Source: Rhizorhabdus wittichii RW1 (GTDB taxonomy: Bacteria > Pseudomonadota > Alphaproteobacteria > Sphingomonadales > Sphingomonadaceae). From it: a stretch of DNA of 64,000 nucleotides. Below the pieces are notes generated by a model, which was given only the letters and a program-made list of their open reading frames with translations, was not told where the DNA came from and ran no database searches. Within the stretch, counting starts at the first letter, position 1. Every line of letters starts with the position of its first letter. The stretch covers positions 2,877,001 to 2,941,000 of the forward strand of contig CP000699.1 of the NCBI GenBank assembly GCA_000016765.1, read 5' to 3'. Shown here in pieces: positions 26,241-36,485 of the stretch. Position numbers and translations under genes: made by a program.

Positions 26241-28856
26241 TCAGAAGCGGACGCTCGCCGAGGCGAAGAAGGACATGCCGTTGAACCCGAAGGGCGAGAT
26301 GGCATTGTAGGGGAAGGTGCCACCATTGTCCGACCCGTTGGTCCCCGCCGCGACGCTGGCGACGGTCGAGCGGATGTTCTGCGACGGATAGATGTCGAAC
26401 AGGTTGTTGACGCCGACCGTCAGCCGCACCTCCTTCGTCATGTCGTAGGAGAGCTGGAGGTCGGTGATCAGCTTGCCCTTGAAGTGCTGGATGACCTGCG
26501 AATTGGGGCTGGTCGCGGAGACCGGCACCAGGGTCACGTCGTAATTCTGGGTCAGCACCGCGATCTGCGCCGGCGTCAGGGTGGTGAACGCGACCGCCGA
26601 GACCTTGCCGTAATAGGTGTTGGTCAGGCCGACGGTGAAGTCGCCCGACGACCAGTTGAGGTTGAGCAGCACCTTCGAGCGCGGCTGGCTGTCGGTGATC
26701 CGCACCTGCTGGGTGAGGTCGAACAGCGGCGTGGTGATGCCAAGCGCGGCGAGCGGCGCCGGCGTGCCCGCGACACGATCGAGCTTGGTCTTGTTGTAGT
26801 TGCCAGCGAGCAGCACCGCGAGCTTGCCGAAATCGTCGAGGTCGATCGAGCCGCTGACGGTCAGGTCGACGCCGTGGGTGGTCGAGTCGACCGCGTTGGT
26901 CAGATATTGCGCGCCGCCGATGCCGGGGAAGCCGTTGGCCGCGAGCAGGTTGGTCAGCCGGGCGTCCTGGAAGGTCGACGACTGGACGATGCGGTCCTTC
27001 AGCTTGATCCGGTAGCCGTCGAGCGTGATCGTCCAGCTCGACAGCTTGGCGACCGCGCCGATCGAGATGTTCCTCGACTTCTCGGGCTTGAGCGGCGTCG
27101 CGCCGATCAGCCGGCCCGCGGCGCTGTCGACCGGGAAGTTGCGGATCAGCACCGGCGCGCCGTTGATGAAGTTTGTCAGCGACGAGTTGAAGAAGCTCTG
27201 GGCGAGATGCGGCGCGCGGAAGCCGGTGCTGAACGATCCGCGCAGCGCCAGCGCCTCGACCAGCTTGAGCCGGCTCGACAGCTTGTAGTTGACGGTATCG
27301 CCGAAGTCCGAGAAGTCCTCGTAGCGGACCGCGCCGTTGAGCGTCAGGCGATCGAAGAACTCCTTCTCCAACTCGCCATAGACCGCCTTGCTGTTGCGCT
27401 TTCCGGTCGTCGCGTCGGCGGGCGACACGCCCGGATTGGGCTGCGCGCCGACCGGGGCGACCGCGCCGTTGGCGGGCCCGCCGATGATCCCGACGCCGCC
27501 GTTGACATAGCTGGCCGGATCGCCGGCGAGCAGGCGCCACACCTCCTTGCGATATTCGCCGCCGAACGCGAACTTGAGCGGGGTGCTGTCGCCGACGTCG
27601 AACTCGCGCGTCAGGTCGAGGTTGGTGGTCCATTGCGAGAAGCGGATGCGGCTGATGCGCATCTCGGTCGGGCTGGCATTGCCCAGCGACGGATTGTTCG
27701 AATTGCTGATGTCCGAGTTGATCAGGCTCTTGCCGAAGCCGGTCGACAGGTCCCAGCCGAAGCCGGCGAGGTCATCGCCGCGCGCGCCGCCGAAGGCGGA
27801 CAGGTTGCGCAGCCCGAACTCGCCATAGGGCGCATAGCCGTCGGGATGGAGCGAGCGCACCGTCTGGTCCTGCCCGGCGCGGCGGAAGAAATTGGCGGTC
27901 TTGCCGTCGAGGTCGCTATAGCCGCCGAAGCCGTAGAGGGTGACGGCGTCGCCGACCGGCAGCTCGCTGTTGACGAAGATCGCCTTCATCGTGAACGGCG
28001 CCGTCCCCTCATAGGAGGTGTCGCGGTCGACCGTCGCCTCGCGCGGGTCGAGCGTGCCGTTCGACGGGGTCAGCCCGACGCCCGAGCCATAGAAGGACGA
28101 GATCGCGGTCGGCGCGCCGGCGGCGTTGGTCCCGAAATATTGCTGGCGCGTATCGGGATCGGCGCGGTTGCTGCCGCGACGGTTCTGATATTGCACGGTG
28201 GTGCGGATGATGCCGCCGTCGCCGATCGCCAGGCCGAAGCCCGCGCCGACGTCGACATACTCGCCGTCGCCCTGCTTGGTGATGCCGGTGGTCACCTTGC
28301 CGCTGACGCCTTCGGACTTGTCGAGCGACAGGTTGATCACGCCGGCGATCGCGTCGGACCCATATTGGGCCGAGGCGCCGTCGCGCAGCACCTCGATATG
28401 GCCGATCGCGGCCGAGGGGATCGAGTTGAAGTCATAGGCGACGTCGCCGCGGCCGATGCCGTTGCTGGTGCTGAGGTCGCCCGAGGAATGGCGGCGCTTG
28501 CCGTTGACGAGGACGAGGAGCTGCCCGGTCGAGAGGCCGCGCAGCGTCGGCGGCGTGGTGAAATCGCCGACGCCCGAGGCGTTCGGGCGCGGCGTGCTGA
28601 AGCTCGGCACCGCCGTCTTGAGCATCTCCTGGATCTCGACGCGGCCGCCGCGATTGAGCTCCTCGGTGCCGATATGGTCGATCGGCGTCGGCGACTCGGC
28701 GATCGAGCGGCTGCCGAAACGCGATCCGGTCACCACGATGTCCGCGCCGCCTTCCGGATCGGGCCCGACGCCCTGGGCGGAGCCGGGGGCGATCCCGACG
28801 GCGCCGGCGAAGAGGATGGTGGTGGTGAGCGAGAGCGTGCGGATCTGTTTTTTCAT
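26241..28856 (-). CDS. TonB-dependent outer-membrane receptor
   Basis: 871 residues. Signal peptide MKKQIRTLSLTTTILFAGAV..., plug domain with ADIVVTGSRFGSRSIAESPTPIDHIGTEELNR (about 40-70) and GLSTGQLLVLVNGKRRH (about 105-120), then a 22-strand barrel ending in the aromatic terminus FFASASVRF. It takes up a substrate across the outer membrane using TonB energy. No iron-related gene is nearby; the downstream amidase and the amino-acid transporter suggest an amide or peptide. The ATG at 28856 has GGAACC/GGGGGG-rich leader; the palindrome at 29022-29044 lies in its promoter region. Confidence 0.93.
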   Translation of the reverse strand: MKKQIRTLSLTTTILFAGAVGIAPGSAQGVGPDPEGGADIVVTGSRFGSRSIAESPTPIDHIGTEELNRGGRVEIQEMLKTAVPSFSTPRPNASGVGDFTTPPTLRGLSTGQLLVLVNGKRRHSSGDLSTSNGIGRGDVAYDFNSIPSAAIGHIEVLRDGASAQYGSDAIAGVINLSLDKSEGVSGKVTTGITKQGDGEYVDVGAGFGLAIGDGGIIRTTVQYQNRRGSNRADPDTRQQYFGTNAAGAPTAISSFYGSGVGLTPSNGTLDPREATVDRDTSYEGTAPFTMKAIFVNSELPVGDAVTLYGFGGYSDLDGKTANFFRRAGQDQTVRSLHPDGYAPYGEFGLRNLSAFGGARGDDLAGFGWDLSTGFGKSLINSDISNSNNPSLGNASPTEMRISRIRFSQWTTNLDLTREFDVGDSTPLKFAFGGEYRKEVWRLLAGDPASYVNGGVGIIGGPANGAVAPVGAQPNPGVSPADATTGKRNSKAVYGELEKEFFDRLTLNGAVRYEDFSDFGDTVNYKLSSRLKLVEALALRGSFSTGFRAPHLAQSFFNSSLTNFINGAPVLIRNFPVDSAAGRLIGATPLKPEKSRNISIGAVAKLSSWTITLDGYRIKLKDRIVQSSTFQDARLTNLLAANGFPGIGGAQYLTNAVDSTTHGVDLTVSGSIDLDDFGKLAVLLAGNYNKTKLDRVAGTPAPLAALGITTPLFDLTQQVRITDSQPRSKVLLNLNWSSGDFTVGLTNTYYGKVSAVAFTTLTPAQIAVLTQNYDVTLVPVSATSPNSQVIQHFKGKLITDLQLSYDMTKEVRLTVGVNNLFDIYPSQNIRSTVASVAAGTNGSDNGGTFPYNAISPFGFNGMSFFASASVRF

Positions 28857-29021
28857 GGAACCCCCCTTGTGACGGACGCCGTTGGTCGACGCGTCGTTTC
28901 GCGGACATCCCCGGTCGCTTTCCCGCGGGTGGAAGAGCTGCACCTCCCAAGGAGCCGGATCAGCCTTGCGGACACCAGCTTAGGGCGGCGCGGCACGAGA
29001 ACAATTTGCATTGCCGCACGA

Positions 29022-29044
29022 TTTTATAACCAATCCTTATGGGA
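29022..29044. promoter_or_regulatory. LysR-type operator: TTTTATAA-N7-TTATGGGA
   Basis: Same ATAA-N7-TTAT core as the palindrome before the LysR gene, and on the complementary strand TCCCATAA-N7-TTATAAAA, differing from that site in three outer bases. It lies about 165 bases before the TonB receptor start, close to the 3' end of the ABC ATPase gene. Confidence 0.5.
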
Positions 29045-29049
29045 TGCGT

Positions 29050-29775
29050 TCAATAGAGCAGCCGGCTGAGGAAGGCGCGGGTGCGCTCGTGGCAGGGCGC
29101 GGTGAAGAAGTCGCGGGGGCTGCCGGTCTCGACGATCTGCCCGGCGTCCATGAAGATGATCCGGTCGGCGACCTCGCGGGCGAACCCCATCTCGTGGGTC
29201 ACGCACAGCATCGTGATCCCTTCGGTGGCGAGCGCCTTCATGATGTCGAGCACCTCCTTGACCATCTCGGCGTCGAGCGCCGAGGTCGGCTCGTCGAACA
29301 GGATGATCTCCGGCTGCATCGCCAGCGCGCGCGCGATCGCGGTGCGCTGCTGCTGCCCGCCGGAGAGCTGCGCGGGATATTTGTCGGCCTGGTCGGCGAT
29401 GCGCACCCGTTCGAGCAGCTCGCGCGCCAGCGCCTCGGCCGCGTCGCGCGCCAGGCCCCGGACCTTCATCGGCGCCAGCGCGCAATTCTCCAGGATCGTC
29501 AGGTGCGGGAAGAGGTTGAAATCCTGGAACACCATGCCGACCCGCGCGCGGATACGCTGGAGCACCCGGCGGTCGGGGCGGACCTCGTCCTCGCCGATCC
29601 GGATCACCCCCTCGTCATGCGTCTCCAGCCCGTTGATGCAGCGGATCAGCGTCGACTTGCCCGACCCCGACGGGCCGCAGATGACGATGCGCTCGCCCCG
29701 CGCGACGTCCAGCGAGACGTTGCGCAGCGCGTGATAACCGCCATACCATTTGCCGACCCCCGCCATGTGGATCAC
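29050..29775 (-). CDS. Polar amino-acid ABC transporter, ATP-binding subunit
   Basis: 241 residues. Walker [10 protein letters not shown] (about 34-42), Q-loop [13 protein letters not shown] (about 80-92), signature [15 protein letters not shown] (about 134-148), Walker [13 protein letters not shown] (about 154-165) and switch His in VTHEMGF. The sequence is of the GlnQ/AapP type. The GTG at 29775 overlaps the permease stop (GTGA). It powers the two permeases upstream. Confidence 0.95.
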   Translation of the reverse strand: MIHMAGVGKWYGGYHALRNVSLDVARGERIVICGPSGSGKSTLIRCINGLETHDEGVIRIGEDEVRPDRRVLQRIRARVGMVFQDFNLFPHLTILENCALAPMKVRGLARDAAEALARELLERVRIADQADKYPAQLSGGQQQRTAIARALAMQPEIILFDEPTSALDAEMVKEVLDIMKALATEGITMLCVTHEMGFAREVADRIIFMDAGQIVETGSPRDFFTAPCHERTRAFLSRLLY

Positions 29776-30860
29776 GGCCGCCCCTCCCCGCCCTGCGTCG
29801 TCCGTTCGAGGTGCAACGCATAGCGCGCGAAGCCGTAGCAGATGACGAAATAGATCAGCGCGATCACGAGATAGGTTTCGGCATAGGGCGTCGGCCAGGC
29901 CGGATCGTTGAGCGACACCCGGCCCGCGCTCAGCAGGTCGAACAGCCCGACGACGAGGACCAGGCTGCTGTTCTTGATGATCACGACGACGGTGCTGGTC
30001 AGCGGGGCGAGCGCCTTGCGGATCGCCTGGGGCAGGATGATCGACAGCAGCACGGTCGACCGGCCGAGGCCGAGCGCGCGCGCCGATTCCCGCTGCCCCG
30101 GCGGGACGCCCTGCAAGCCGCCGCGCACCACCTCCGCGATATAGGCCGAGGAGCTGAGCACGAACGCCACCAGCGCGCGGGTCAGGTTGTCGGCGGTGAC
30201 GCCGGCCGGGAGCAGCAGCGGCGCCATCACCGAGGCGACGAACAGCAGCGTCACCAGCGGCATCGCCCGCATCACCTCGATCAGGGCGGTCGCCGTCCAG
30301 CGATAGACCGGCATGTCCGACCGCCGCGCCAACGCCAGCACGATGCCGAACGGGAAGCCCAGCGCCAGCGAGAAGATGGTGAGCAGCATGGTGATCGGCA
30401 GGCCGCCCCAGGCCGACGTCGGCACCGGCGACAGGCCGAGGCGCCCGCCCGCCATCAGCAGCAGCGACGCGACGATCGCGAAACCCCAGAAGGCGAGCGT
30501 CGCGCGGGTCCAGTGCGCGCGCGGCAGCGACCATAAGGTCGCGGCGCCGAGGATCAGGACGACCAGGATCGGCCGCCACCGCTCGGCCTCCGGATAGATG
30601 CCGAACAGGATGAACGGCATCTTCGCGCGCAGGAACGCCCAGCAGGCCCCCGCCTCGCGACAGGCGGCGCCGTCGCCGCTCCACACGCCATGGGTCACCG
30701 CCCAGGACAGCAGGTGCGGCACCGTGCGGATCGCGAACAGGACGATGATCGCCGTGGTCAGCAGATTGGCGCCGCCGGTGACGATCGAGCGCAGCGCCGG
30801 CCGCTTCGGCCGGGGCGGCGCGGGGCGGACCGGCTCCGGCGCGGTGCGGACATATCTCAT
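29772..30860 (-). CDS. Amino-acid ABC transporter permease (AapM-like)
   Basis: 362 residues with an N-terminal basic tail, about eight membrane helices and the transporter EAA loop ([47 protein letters not shown], about 255-300). The long form with extra N-terminal helices is typical of the general L-amino-acid transporter permease AapM. Overlaps both neighbours by four bases. Confidence 0.92.
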   Translation of the reverse strand: MRYVRTAPEPVRPAPPRPKRPALRSIVTGGANLLTTAIIVLFAIRTVPHLLSWAVTHGVWSGDGAACREAGACWAFLRAKMPFILFGIYPEAERWRPILVVLILGAATLWSLPRAHWTRATLAFWGFAIVASLLLMAGGRLGLSPVPTSAWGGLPITMLLTIFSLALGFPFGIVLALARRSDMPVYRWTATALIEVMRAMPLVTLLFVASVMAPLLLPAGVTADNLTRALVAFVLSSSAYIAEVVRGGLQGVPPGQRESARALGLGRSTVLLSIILPQAIRKALAPLTSTVVVIIKNSSLVLVVGLFDLLSAGRVSLNDPAWPTPYAETYLVIALIYFVICYGFARYALHLERTTQGGEGRP

Positions 30861-31981
30861 GCCCCGCCCCGCTGGACGCGCGCGTTGAGCCGGTTCATCG
30901 CCAGCGAGATCGCGCTCGCCAGGGTGAAGAACACCAGCATCAGGATCGCCACGCCCTCCAGCCCCTGGCCGGTATGGTTGATCGCGGTGTTGGCGACGAA
31001 GTTGAGGTCGGGATAGCCCACCACCAGCGCGAGCGTCGAATTCTTGAGGATGGTGATGAACTGGCTGTTCATCGGCGGCACGATCATCCGCAGCGCCTGC
31101 GGCACGATCACCAGCCGCAGGCTCTGCCGCTTGCTCAGGCCGAGCGCGCGGCTCGCCTCCCACTGGCCGCGCGGGACGCCGTCGAGGCCGCCGCGCACGA
31201 TCTCCGCCGCGAAGGCGCTCGCATAGATCACCGAGCCCCACAGCACCGCGACGAACTCCGGGGTCAGGGTCAGCCCGCCGGTGAAGTTGAAGCGGTCGAA
31301 ATGCGGCACGTCGCGGGCGAGGCCGAGGTCGAGGACGATCCAGAGCGCCGAGCCGGCGACGATGGTGCCGAGCGTGCAGAGGCTGGCCTTGTGGAGATGC
31401 CCGCGCCAGGCGGTGATCAGCGTCAGGGTCAGCCCGCCCAGCACCGTGACGATCATCGGCAGCGCCGTTCCGGTGATGCCGACCGTGGTGACGGTGATGC
31501 CGCGATTGGTGAGGAACAGGCCCGGCAGGGGCTGCGCCGCCGCCCGCGCCGGCGGGAAGGCCATCAGGATGACCCCGTACCAGAACAGCAGCTGCACCAC
31601 GAGGGGCACGTTGCGGACGAGGTCGACGAAGCCCCCGGCGAGGGTCCGCGCGAGCATGTGCCCCGAGTGCCGCGCCAGCGCGATCGGCACCCCCGCCATC
31701 GTCGACAGGACGATGATCAGCAGCGTCAGCGCGATGCTGTTGCCGAGGCCGACGACGAACGCCCAGGCGATGGTGTCGCCCGGCGCATAGGCGAGGAAGG
31801 ACTCGGCGATCGGGAACTCGGCGGTGCTGCGCAGGAAGCCCAGGCTGAGCACCATGTCCTGCCGTTCCATATTGTCGGACACGGTCCGGGCGACCACCAG
31901 CACCAGCCCCGCCAGCGCCAGCAGCAACGCGACCTGGGGCAGCCACCAGCCCCATCCGCGCGCCGCGCGCCGCCGCCGCAT
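30857..31981 (-). CDS. Amino-acid ABC transporter permease (AapQ-like)
   Basis: 374 residues, partner of the AapM-like permease. Similar layout with the EAA loop [48 protein letters not shown] (about 270-315) and the common start of the permease domain ([24 protein letters not shown], about 80-103). The ATG at 31981 overlaps the stop of the solute-binding protein gene. Confidence 0.92.
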   Translation of the reverse strand: MRRRRAARGWGWWLPQVALLLALAGLVLVVARTVSDNMERQDMVLSLGFLRSTAEFPIAESFLAYAPGDTIAWAFVVGLGNSIALTLLIIVLSTMAGVPIALARHSGHMLARTLAGGFVDLVRNVPLVVQLLFWYGVILMAFPPARAAAQPLPGLFLTNRGITVTTVGITGTALPMIVTVLGGLTLTLITAWRGHLHKASLCTLGTIVAGSALWIVLDLGLARDVPHFDRFNFTGGLTLTPEFVAVLWGSVIYASAFAAEIVRGGLDGVPRGQWEASRALGLSKRQSLRLVIVPQALRMIVPPMNSQFITILKNSTLALVVGYPDLNFVANTAINHTGQGLEGVAILMLVFFTLASAISLAMNRLNARVQRGGA

Positions 31982-33024
31982 CAGTAGAAGCCGATCGGCA
32001 GCATCAGGCCGCCGTCGCGCTGGAGCCGGTTGAGCCCGCGCGGGATGTTCAGGCGGCTGCGGCTGCCGAGATTGTCGTCGTACACCTCGCCGTAATTGCC
32101 GATCTGGCGGACGATCTGATAGGCGAAGTCGTCGCTGATCCCGAGCGCGCGGCCGTTGCCGGGCTCGACGCCCAGGAAGCGCCGGACGTTCGGATCGGCC
32201 GAGGCGCGGAGCCGGTCCGCAGTGTCGCGGCCGATGCCGAGCTGCTCGCCGTCGATCATCGCCTCGATCGAGAATTTGACGATGTCGAACCACTGGTCGT
32301 CGCCATGGCGCACCGCCGGGGTGAGCGGCGCGACGTTGCTGTCCGCCGGGAGGATGACATAGTCGTCGGCGCGGCCGGGCAGCGTCGCCCGCAAGGCGGC
32401 GAGCGCCGAGGCGTCGGTGATCAGCGCGTCGCAGCGGCCCGACAGGAAGGCCTGCCGCGTGCTCTGGACATTGTCGAAGATGACCGGGCGCAGCGCCAGC
32501 CGGTACTTGCGCGAGACGTCGGCGAGGATCACCTCGGTCATCGAGCCGCTCTGCACGCAGGCGGACGCGCCGCGCAGCCCCGCCAGGTCGCGGACGCCGA
32601 CCTTCCGCCGGACCATGAAGGCGGTATAGTCGTAATAGGTCGGTATCGTGAAGTTGATGCCGGCGGCGTCGCGGCGCAGCGTCCAGGTCGTGGTCCGGGG
32701 CAGCACGTCGATCTCGCCGGTCTGGAGCGCCGTGATCCGCTGCTGCCCGGTCAGCGGAACGAAGCGGACCTTCTCGCGGTCGCCCAGCGCGGCGACGGCG
32801 ATCGCGCGGCAGGTGTCGACGTCGAGCCCGCGCCAGCGCCCGCTCTCGTCGGGCCCGCTGAAGCCGGGCGCCTCCTTGCTCGCGCCGCACCGGACATAGC
32901 CGCGCGAGCGGACCGCCTCCAGCGTGTGCGGCGTCAGCCGGCCATGGTTCTTGTGGCTCGCCCCGACGTCGCAGCCGCCCGCCAGCAGCGCGGCGAGCAG
33001 GGCGAGGGGGGCGAGCCGGCGCAC
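31981..33024 (-). CDS. Amino-acid ABC transporter solute-binding lipoprotein (AapJ-like)
   Basis: 347 residues. Lipoprotein signal with lipobox LAGGC (MRRLAPLALLAALLAGGCDV), then a family 3 solute-binding domain: TLEAVRSRGYVRCGASKEAPGFS, WRGLDVDTCRAIAVAALGD, VDVLPRTTTWTLRRDAAGINF. This is the AapJ/BztA-like group for polar amino acids. The GTG at 33024 lies two bases after the beta-lyase stop; its opening is unsupported by any ATG that keeps the signal intact. Membrane anchoring is less common in this group in Gram-negatives. Confidence 0.9.
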   Translation of the reverse strand: MRRLAPLALLAALLAGGCDVGASHKNHGRLTPHTLEAVRSRGYVRCGASKEAPGFSGPDESGRWRGLDVDTCRAIAVAALGDREKVRFVPLTGQQRITALQTGEIDVLPRTTTWTLRRDAAGINFTIPTYYDYTAFMVRRKVGVRDLAGLRGASACVQSGSMTEVILADVSRKYRLALRPVIFDNVQSTRQAFLSGRCDALITDASALAALRATLPGRADDYVILPADSNVAPLTPAVRHGDDQWFDIVKFSIEAMIDGEQLGIGRDTADRLRASADPNVRRFLGVEPGNGRALGISDDFAYQIVRQIGNYGEVYDDNLGSRSRLNIPRGLNRLQRDGGLMLPIGFY

Positions 33025-33026
33025 GG

Positions 33027-34205
33027 TCAGCCCGCGGCGGCCGATCCGGCGAGCCTGTCGAGCAGGCCCTCCAGATCCGACCGGAGATCGTCCTGGTCCT
33101 CGAGCCCGATGCTGATCCGCAGCAGGCGCCGGCTGCGCCCGGGCGGCCCGCCGAGCCGGTCGGCGGGCATCGTCATCGGCGCGAGCAGGCTGCGCGTCCC
33201 GCCCCACGACGCGCCAATGACGAAGCTGCGCATATGCGTCAGCGCTTCGTCGAGCAGCGCCTCGCGCTCGGGCGCGAAGACCACGCTGAACACGCCGCTC
33301 GCGCCCTTGAAGTCGCGCTTCCAGAAGACATGCCCCGGGCAGTCGGGCAGCGCCGGATGCAGCACCCGCTCGACCGCCGGATGATCGGCGAGCCACCGGG
33401 CGAAATCGAGCGCGACCCGGCCGATATGACCGAGCCGGACGCCGAGCGTCTCGATCCCGCGCAGCGCGATCGTGCAGTCGTCGGGCGACACGCCGATGCC
33501 CAGCATGTGCGCCCGCTCGCGCAGCCGCGCGTCCCACGCCGGGTCGCGCACGCTGACCGATCCGAGCAGCAGGTCGGAATGGCCGCCGATATATTTGGTG
33601 ATCGCCTCCATCGCGAAGTCCATCCCGATGGCGAGGGGCTTGAACAGCAGCGGCGTCGCCCAGCTATTGTCGCACCCGGTCAGCACGCCCCGGTCGCGGG
33701 CGGCCGCGACGATGGCGGGGAGGTCGCCGACCTCCATCGTCGCCGAGCCGGGCGATTCGGTCCAGATCAGCCGGCAGTCCGGGTCGATCAGCGCGGCGAT
33801 GCCCGCGCCGATCGTCGGGTCGTAGACGCGGTGCCCGATCCCGAGCGGCGCCAGGATGTCGCGGCACAGATCGAGCGCCGGGGGATAGATGTTGGCTGGC
33901 ACGAGGACGGTGTCGCCAGGCTGGAGCACGGTGAGGAAGATCAGCGCGATCCCCGCCTGGCCCGACGGCAGGATGATCGTGCCGGCGGCGCCTTCGAGCG
34001 CGCTGAGCTGGCTTTCGAGGGTGCGCGTGGTCGGCGTGCCGTGCAGCCCATAGGCATAGCCCGATGCGCCGCGCCGCTTGCGCTGGGCATAGGCGTCGGC
34101 GCTGTCGAACACGATCGTCGAGGCGCGATAGGTCGGGACGGCCAGGCTGGTGAAGCCGTCCTGGTCGACCGGGGGATGATGCACGACCTTCGTGAGATCC
34201 TTCAT
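33027..34205 (-). CDS. metC: Cystathionine beta-lyase-like PLP enzyme
   Basis: 392 residues of the Cys/Met metabolism PLP family. Splits cystathionine (and often cystine or other S-alkyl cysteines) to pyruvate, ammonia and a thiol. Seen: YGLHGTPTTRTLESQLSALEGA (about 54-75), CDNSWATPLLFKPLAIGMDF (about 182-201) and the Schiff-base Lys in EAITKYIGGHSDLLLGSV (about 204-221). First gene of the operon with the amino-acid transporter, two bases before the solute-binding protein, so the imported substrate may be a sulfur amino acid. Confidence 0.9.
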   Translation of the reverse strand: MKDLTKVVHHPPVDQDGFTSLAVPTYRASTIVFDSADAYAQRKRRGASGYAYGLHGTPTTRTLESQLSALEGAAGTIILPSGQAGIALIFLTVLQPGDTVLVPANIYPPALDLCRDILAPLGIGHRVYDPTIGAGIAALIDPDCRLIWTESPGSATMEVGDLPAIVAAARDRGVLTGCDNSWATPLLFKPLAIGMDFAMEAITKYIGGHSDLLLGSVSVRDPAWDARLRERAHMLGIGVSPDDCTIALRGIETLGVRLGHIGRVALDFARWLADHPAVERVLHPALPDCPGHVFWKRDFKGASGVFSVVFAPEREALLDEALTHMRSFVIGASWGGTRSLLAPMTMPADRLGGPPGRSRRLLRISIGLEDQDDLRSDLEGLLDRLAGSAAAG

Positions 34206-34272
34206 GGCCGCGACAATGGCGCGGTCGCCGGGCGATCTCAATGCCCACGGCTTTGGGGTCCATGCGCGAATC

Positions 34273-34293
34273 TTATAGGCTGCCGGCCCATAA
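34273..34293. promoter_or_regulatory. Paired half-sites TTATAGG ... CCCATAA between metC-like and cstA
   Basis: TTATAGG (34273-34279), seven bases, CCCATAA (34287-34293). The halves resemble those of the LysR-type palindromes at 23747 and 29022 but point the opposite way. The 231-base divergent gap (34206-34436) contains no gene and no other clear signal. Confidence 0.3.
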
Positions 34294-34436
34294 CATGCGC
34301 GCATCGAATCGTGCCGCATCATGACTTGTACTCGCCCCCGCACTTCTATTGGCTTGGGGGCGGGGCCTGCGATCGGAGGCCTTAGGGAGAGACATGGGCG
34401 CGCTCCGGCGAGCGCCCCCGGGGAAAGGTCGGATCG

Positions 34437-36485
34437 GTGCAGCGGCATGTCATTTGGATCGTCCTCGCGGCGCTGGGCGCCTATGCGACGGGGGTGATCG
34501 CCTTCACTCGCGGCGAACCGGTCAGCGCCTTGTGGATGGTGATCGCCGCCGCCTGCGTCTTCCTCGTCGCCTATCGTTATTATGCGCTCTACATCGCCCG
34601 CCATGTGATGCGGCTCGATCCGTCGCGGCCGACGCCCGCGCTCTACCGCACCGACGGGCTCGACTATGTCCCGACCGACCGGCGCGTCCTGTTCGGCCAT
34701 CATTTCGCGGCGATCGCCGGGGCGGGGCCGCTGGTCGGGCCGGTGCTCGCGGCGCAGATGGGCTATCTGCCGGGGACGCTGTGGATCCTCGCCGGGGTGG
34801 TGCTGGCCGGCGCGGTGCAGGACTTCATGATCCTGTTCGTGTCGATGCGCCGCGACGGCCGATCGCTCGGCGAGCTGATCCGCATGGAGATGGGCACGGT
34901 GCCCGGCGCGATCGCGCTGGCCGGCACCTTCATGATCATCGTCATCATCCTCGCGGTGCTGGCGCTGGTCGTCGTCCGCGCGCTCGCCGACAGCCCGTGG
35001 GGCGTGTTCACCGTGGCGATGACGGTGCCGCTGGCGATCGCGATGGGCGTCTACACCCGCTGGATTCGTCCGGGCCGGATCGGCGAGGTGTCGATCCTCG
35101 GCTTCCTCGGCCTGATGATCGCGCTGGTCTACGGGCAGTCCGTGGCGGCCTCGCCCTTCTGGGGCCCGCTGTTCACCTTCACCCCCGAGCAGCTCTGCTG
35201 GATCCTGATCGGCTATGGCGCGGTCGCGTCGATCCTGCCGGTGTGGCTGCTGCTCGCGCCGCGCGACTATCTGTCGACCTTCCTCAAGATCGGCGCGATC
35301 GCCGCGCTCGCGATCGGCATCGTCATCATGGCGCCGCCGCTCCGCATGCCGCCGCTCACCCAGTTCGTCGCGGGCGGCGGGCCGGTCTGGTCGGGCGCGC
35401 TGTTCCCCTTCCTGTTCATCACCATCGCCTGCGGCGCGGTGTCGGGCTTCCACGCGCTGATCTCGAGCGGCACGACGCCCAAGCTGATCGCCAACGAATG
35501 CGACGCGCCGCTGCTCGGCTATGGCGCGATGCTGATGGAGGCATTCGTCGCGATCATGGCGCTGATCGGCGCCTCGATCCTCGATCCCGGCGTCTATTTC
35601 GCGATGAACAGCCCCGCCGCGGTGGTCGGCACCGATCCCGCCAGCGCCGCCGCGGCGGTGACGGCGATGGGCTTCCCGATCTCGGCCGACACGCTCCAGC
35701 AGGCCGCGCGCGACGTCGGCGAGGCGACGGTGATCTCGCGCACCGGCGGCGCGCCGACGCTGGCGGTGGCGATGGCGGAGATCTTCAGCCACGCGGTGGG
35801 CGGATCGGCGATGAAGGCCTTCTGGTATCATTTCGCGATCCTGTTCGAGGCGCTGTTCATCCTGACGGCGGTAGACGCCGGCACCCGCGCGGGCCGCTTC
35901 ATGCTCCAGGACCTGATCGGCCTCGCCGCGCCGTCCTTCCGCCGCAACGACACGATGCTGCCCGGCGTGATCGCGACCGGCCTGTGTGTCGCCTCCTGGG
36001 GCTATTTCCTCTACCAGGGCGTCACCGATCCCTTGGGCGGGGTGAACACGCTGTGGCCGGTGTTCGGCATCTCCAACCAGATGCTGGCGACGGTCGCGCT
36101 GATGCTCGGCACCGTCGTCCTGTTCCGGATGAAGCAGGAGCGCTTCGCCTGGGTGACGCTGATCCCCACCGTCTGGCTGGTCATCTGCACGATCACCGCC
36201 GGGCTGATGAAGCTGTTCTCGCCCGATCCGGCGGTGGGCTTCATCGCCCACGCCACGCGCTTCTCCGCCGCCGCGGCACGGGGCGAGCTGCTCGCGCCGG
36301 CCAAATCGATGGAGGCGATGCGGCAGATCGTCCGCAACGACTGGATCGACGCCAGCCTGTGCGCGATCTTCCTCGCGGTGGTGCTGTCGCTGATGGTCTA
36401 TGCGGTCCGCACCTGCCTGGCGGCACGGCGCAGCGCGGCGCCGACCGCGAACGAGATCCTGCCGAACGCGGTGCCGGCCGAATGA
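34437..36485 (+). CDS. cstA: Carbon starvation protein CstA, peptide/pyruvate transporter family
   Basis: 682 residues with about 16 membrane helices. Family hallmarks: YRYYALYIARHVM (about 42-54), VLFGHHFAAIAGAGPLVGPVLAAQMGYLPGTLWIL (about 83-117), GAVQDFMILFVSMRRDGRSLGE (about 122-143), and FHALISSGTTPKLIANE. CstA proteins import peptides or pyruvate. The start is a GTG at 34437 (MQRHVIW); ATGs further on would cut the first helix. Its stop overlaps the small YbdD-like gene. Confidence 0.95.
   Translation: MQRHVIWIVLAALGAYATGVIAFTRGEPVSALWMVIAAACVFLVAYRYYALYIARHVMRLDPSRPTPALYRTDGLDYVPTDRRVLFGHHFAAIAGAGPLVGPVLAAQMGYLPGTLWILAGVVLAGAVQDFMILFVSMRRDGRSLGELIRMEMGTVPGAIALAGTFMIIVIILAVLALVVVRALADSPWGVFTVAMTVPLAIAMGVYTRWIRPGRIGEVSILGFLGLMIALVYGQSVAASPFWGPLFTFTPEQLCWILIGYGAVASILPVWLLLAPRDYLSTFLKIGAIAALAIGIVIMAPPLRMPPLTQFVAGGGPVWSGALFPFLFITIACGAVSGFHALISSGTTPKLIANECDAPLLGYGAMLMEAFVAIMALIGASILDPGVYFAMNSPAAVVGTDPASAAAAVTAMGFPISADTLQQAARDVGEATVISRTGGAPTLAVAMAEIFSHAVGGSAMKAFWYHFAILFEALFILTAVDAGTRAGRFMLQDLIGLAAPSFRRNDTMLPGVIATGLCVASWGYFLYQGVTDPLGGVNTLWPVFGISNQMLATVALMLGTVVLFRMKQERFAWVTLIPTVWLVICTITAGLMKLFSPDPAVGFIAHATRFSAAAARGELLAPAKSMEAMRQIVRNDWIDASLCAIFLAVVLSLMVYAVRTCLAARRSAAPTANEILPNAVPAE

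Noticed and set aside
24685-27633. Fusion of amidase with an upstream domain
   Set aside because: The extra N-terminal part is antisense-like and out of frame with the TonB receptor gene that occupies it; the amidase has its own signal peptide from 26226.
26484-29069. 861-codon plus-strand frame opposite the TonB receptor
   Set aside because: No recognisable domain, composition of a shadow frame; the receptor on the other strand has signal, plug and barrel.
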